Shown here: positions 34,827 through 34,993 of the stretch, in pieces
Numbering within the stretch: position 1 is the first letter of the stretch
Layout: each line of letters begins with the position of its first letter
NCBI GenBank assembly: GCA_003820375.1
Contig: RPQH01000046.1
Location: 1-34,993 of the forward strand
Reading direction: 5' to 3'
Source: Ignavibacteriota bacterium
GTDB taxonomy: Bacteria; Bacteroidota; Ignavibacteria; Tepidaquicellales; OLB5
DNA length: 34,993 bases
Notes under the pieces: generated by a model
The model's input: only the letters and a program-made list of their open reading frames with translations
The model's database searches: none
What the model was told of the DNA's origin: nothing
Translations under genes and position numbers: made by a program

Positions 34827-34993
34827 AAGGTAAGAATGTTTCAATATATTCCGCAAATTCATCTGCTTATAACTGCTATAGAGAGATATTCGGTTAATTG
34901 TAGTATGCAAGGGGTAATGGAGTAGTTTAAATCCGGGTTGCTTATCAAGATTATTCTGAATTTGAAATATATAAATATAAATACTATTACCCC

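Overview
The window looks like chromosomal DNA of a low-GC member of the Ignavibacteria / Chlorobi-related branch of Bacteroidota. The main evidence is three secreted proteins that end in a type IX secretion (T9SS) type A sorting domain carrying the NYPNPFN signature, SpII lipoproteins, a giant multi-PAS sensor kinase, and many starts without a Shine-Dalgarno sequence. The assignment is inference from gene style; there is no rRNA or other marker gene here. I see no tRNA, rRNA, CRISPR array, IS transposase or phage module.

Layout. 1-395: minisatellite arrays. 396-2962: a branched-chain amino-acid type ABC binding lipoprotein and a LivH-type permease, separated by an S23 four-helix-bundle gene that sits between two inverted 7-bp repeat arrays. 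3091-4272: membrane-anchored metallophosphoesterase. 4703-7666 (minus): a PQQ-propeller lipoprotein and a T9SS-exported protein. 8326-10956 (minus): AlgH/YqgE family protein, then a glycosyltransferase overlapping a Nudix hydrolase. 11395-16722: a 1775-residue receiver + 11 PAS + histidine kinase protein. 16723-17696: repeat-rich spacer. 17697-18077 (minus): RidA. 18684-21679: stress block of Hsp20, a small helical protein and DnaK, with a sigma-54-like promoter and paired palindromes ahead of hsp20. 21916-25113: DUF72 protein, a decayed MNT/HEPN pair, a papain-like lipoprotein and a Cys/Met-metabolism PLP enzyme. 25179-29141 (minus): M6-like secreted metalloprotease and Ycf48-like propeller, both T9SS cargo. 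29479-34711 (minus): FKBP lipoprotein, DIP1984-family protein and two tandem von Willebrand A (VWA) paralogs.

The most striking structure lies between the genes. Several unrelated tandem-repeat families share a unit length of 7 bp (others 8, 9 or 15) and sit at or within a few bases of stop codons for about half of the genes in the first 22 kb. In one case (Nudix) the array encodes the protein C-terminus, and in another a heptamer run lies inside a T9SS sorting domain. One array pair forms inverted ends around the S23 gene, another forms part of a 356-bp MITE-like inverted repeat, and a C-rich/G-rich 181-bp palindromic element lies before hsp20.

Functionally the window mixes envelope and secretion functions (T9SS cargo, lipoproteins, VWA, FKBP), proteostasis (Hsp20, DnaK), sensing (the PAS kinase) and housekeeping detoxification or repair (RidA, Nudix). 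The genes are mostly single transcription units separated by strong hairpins rather than long operons.
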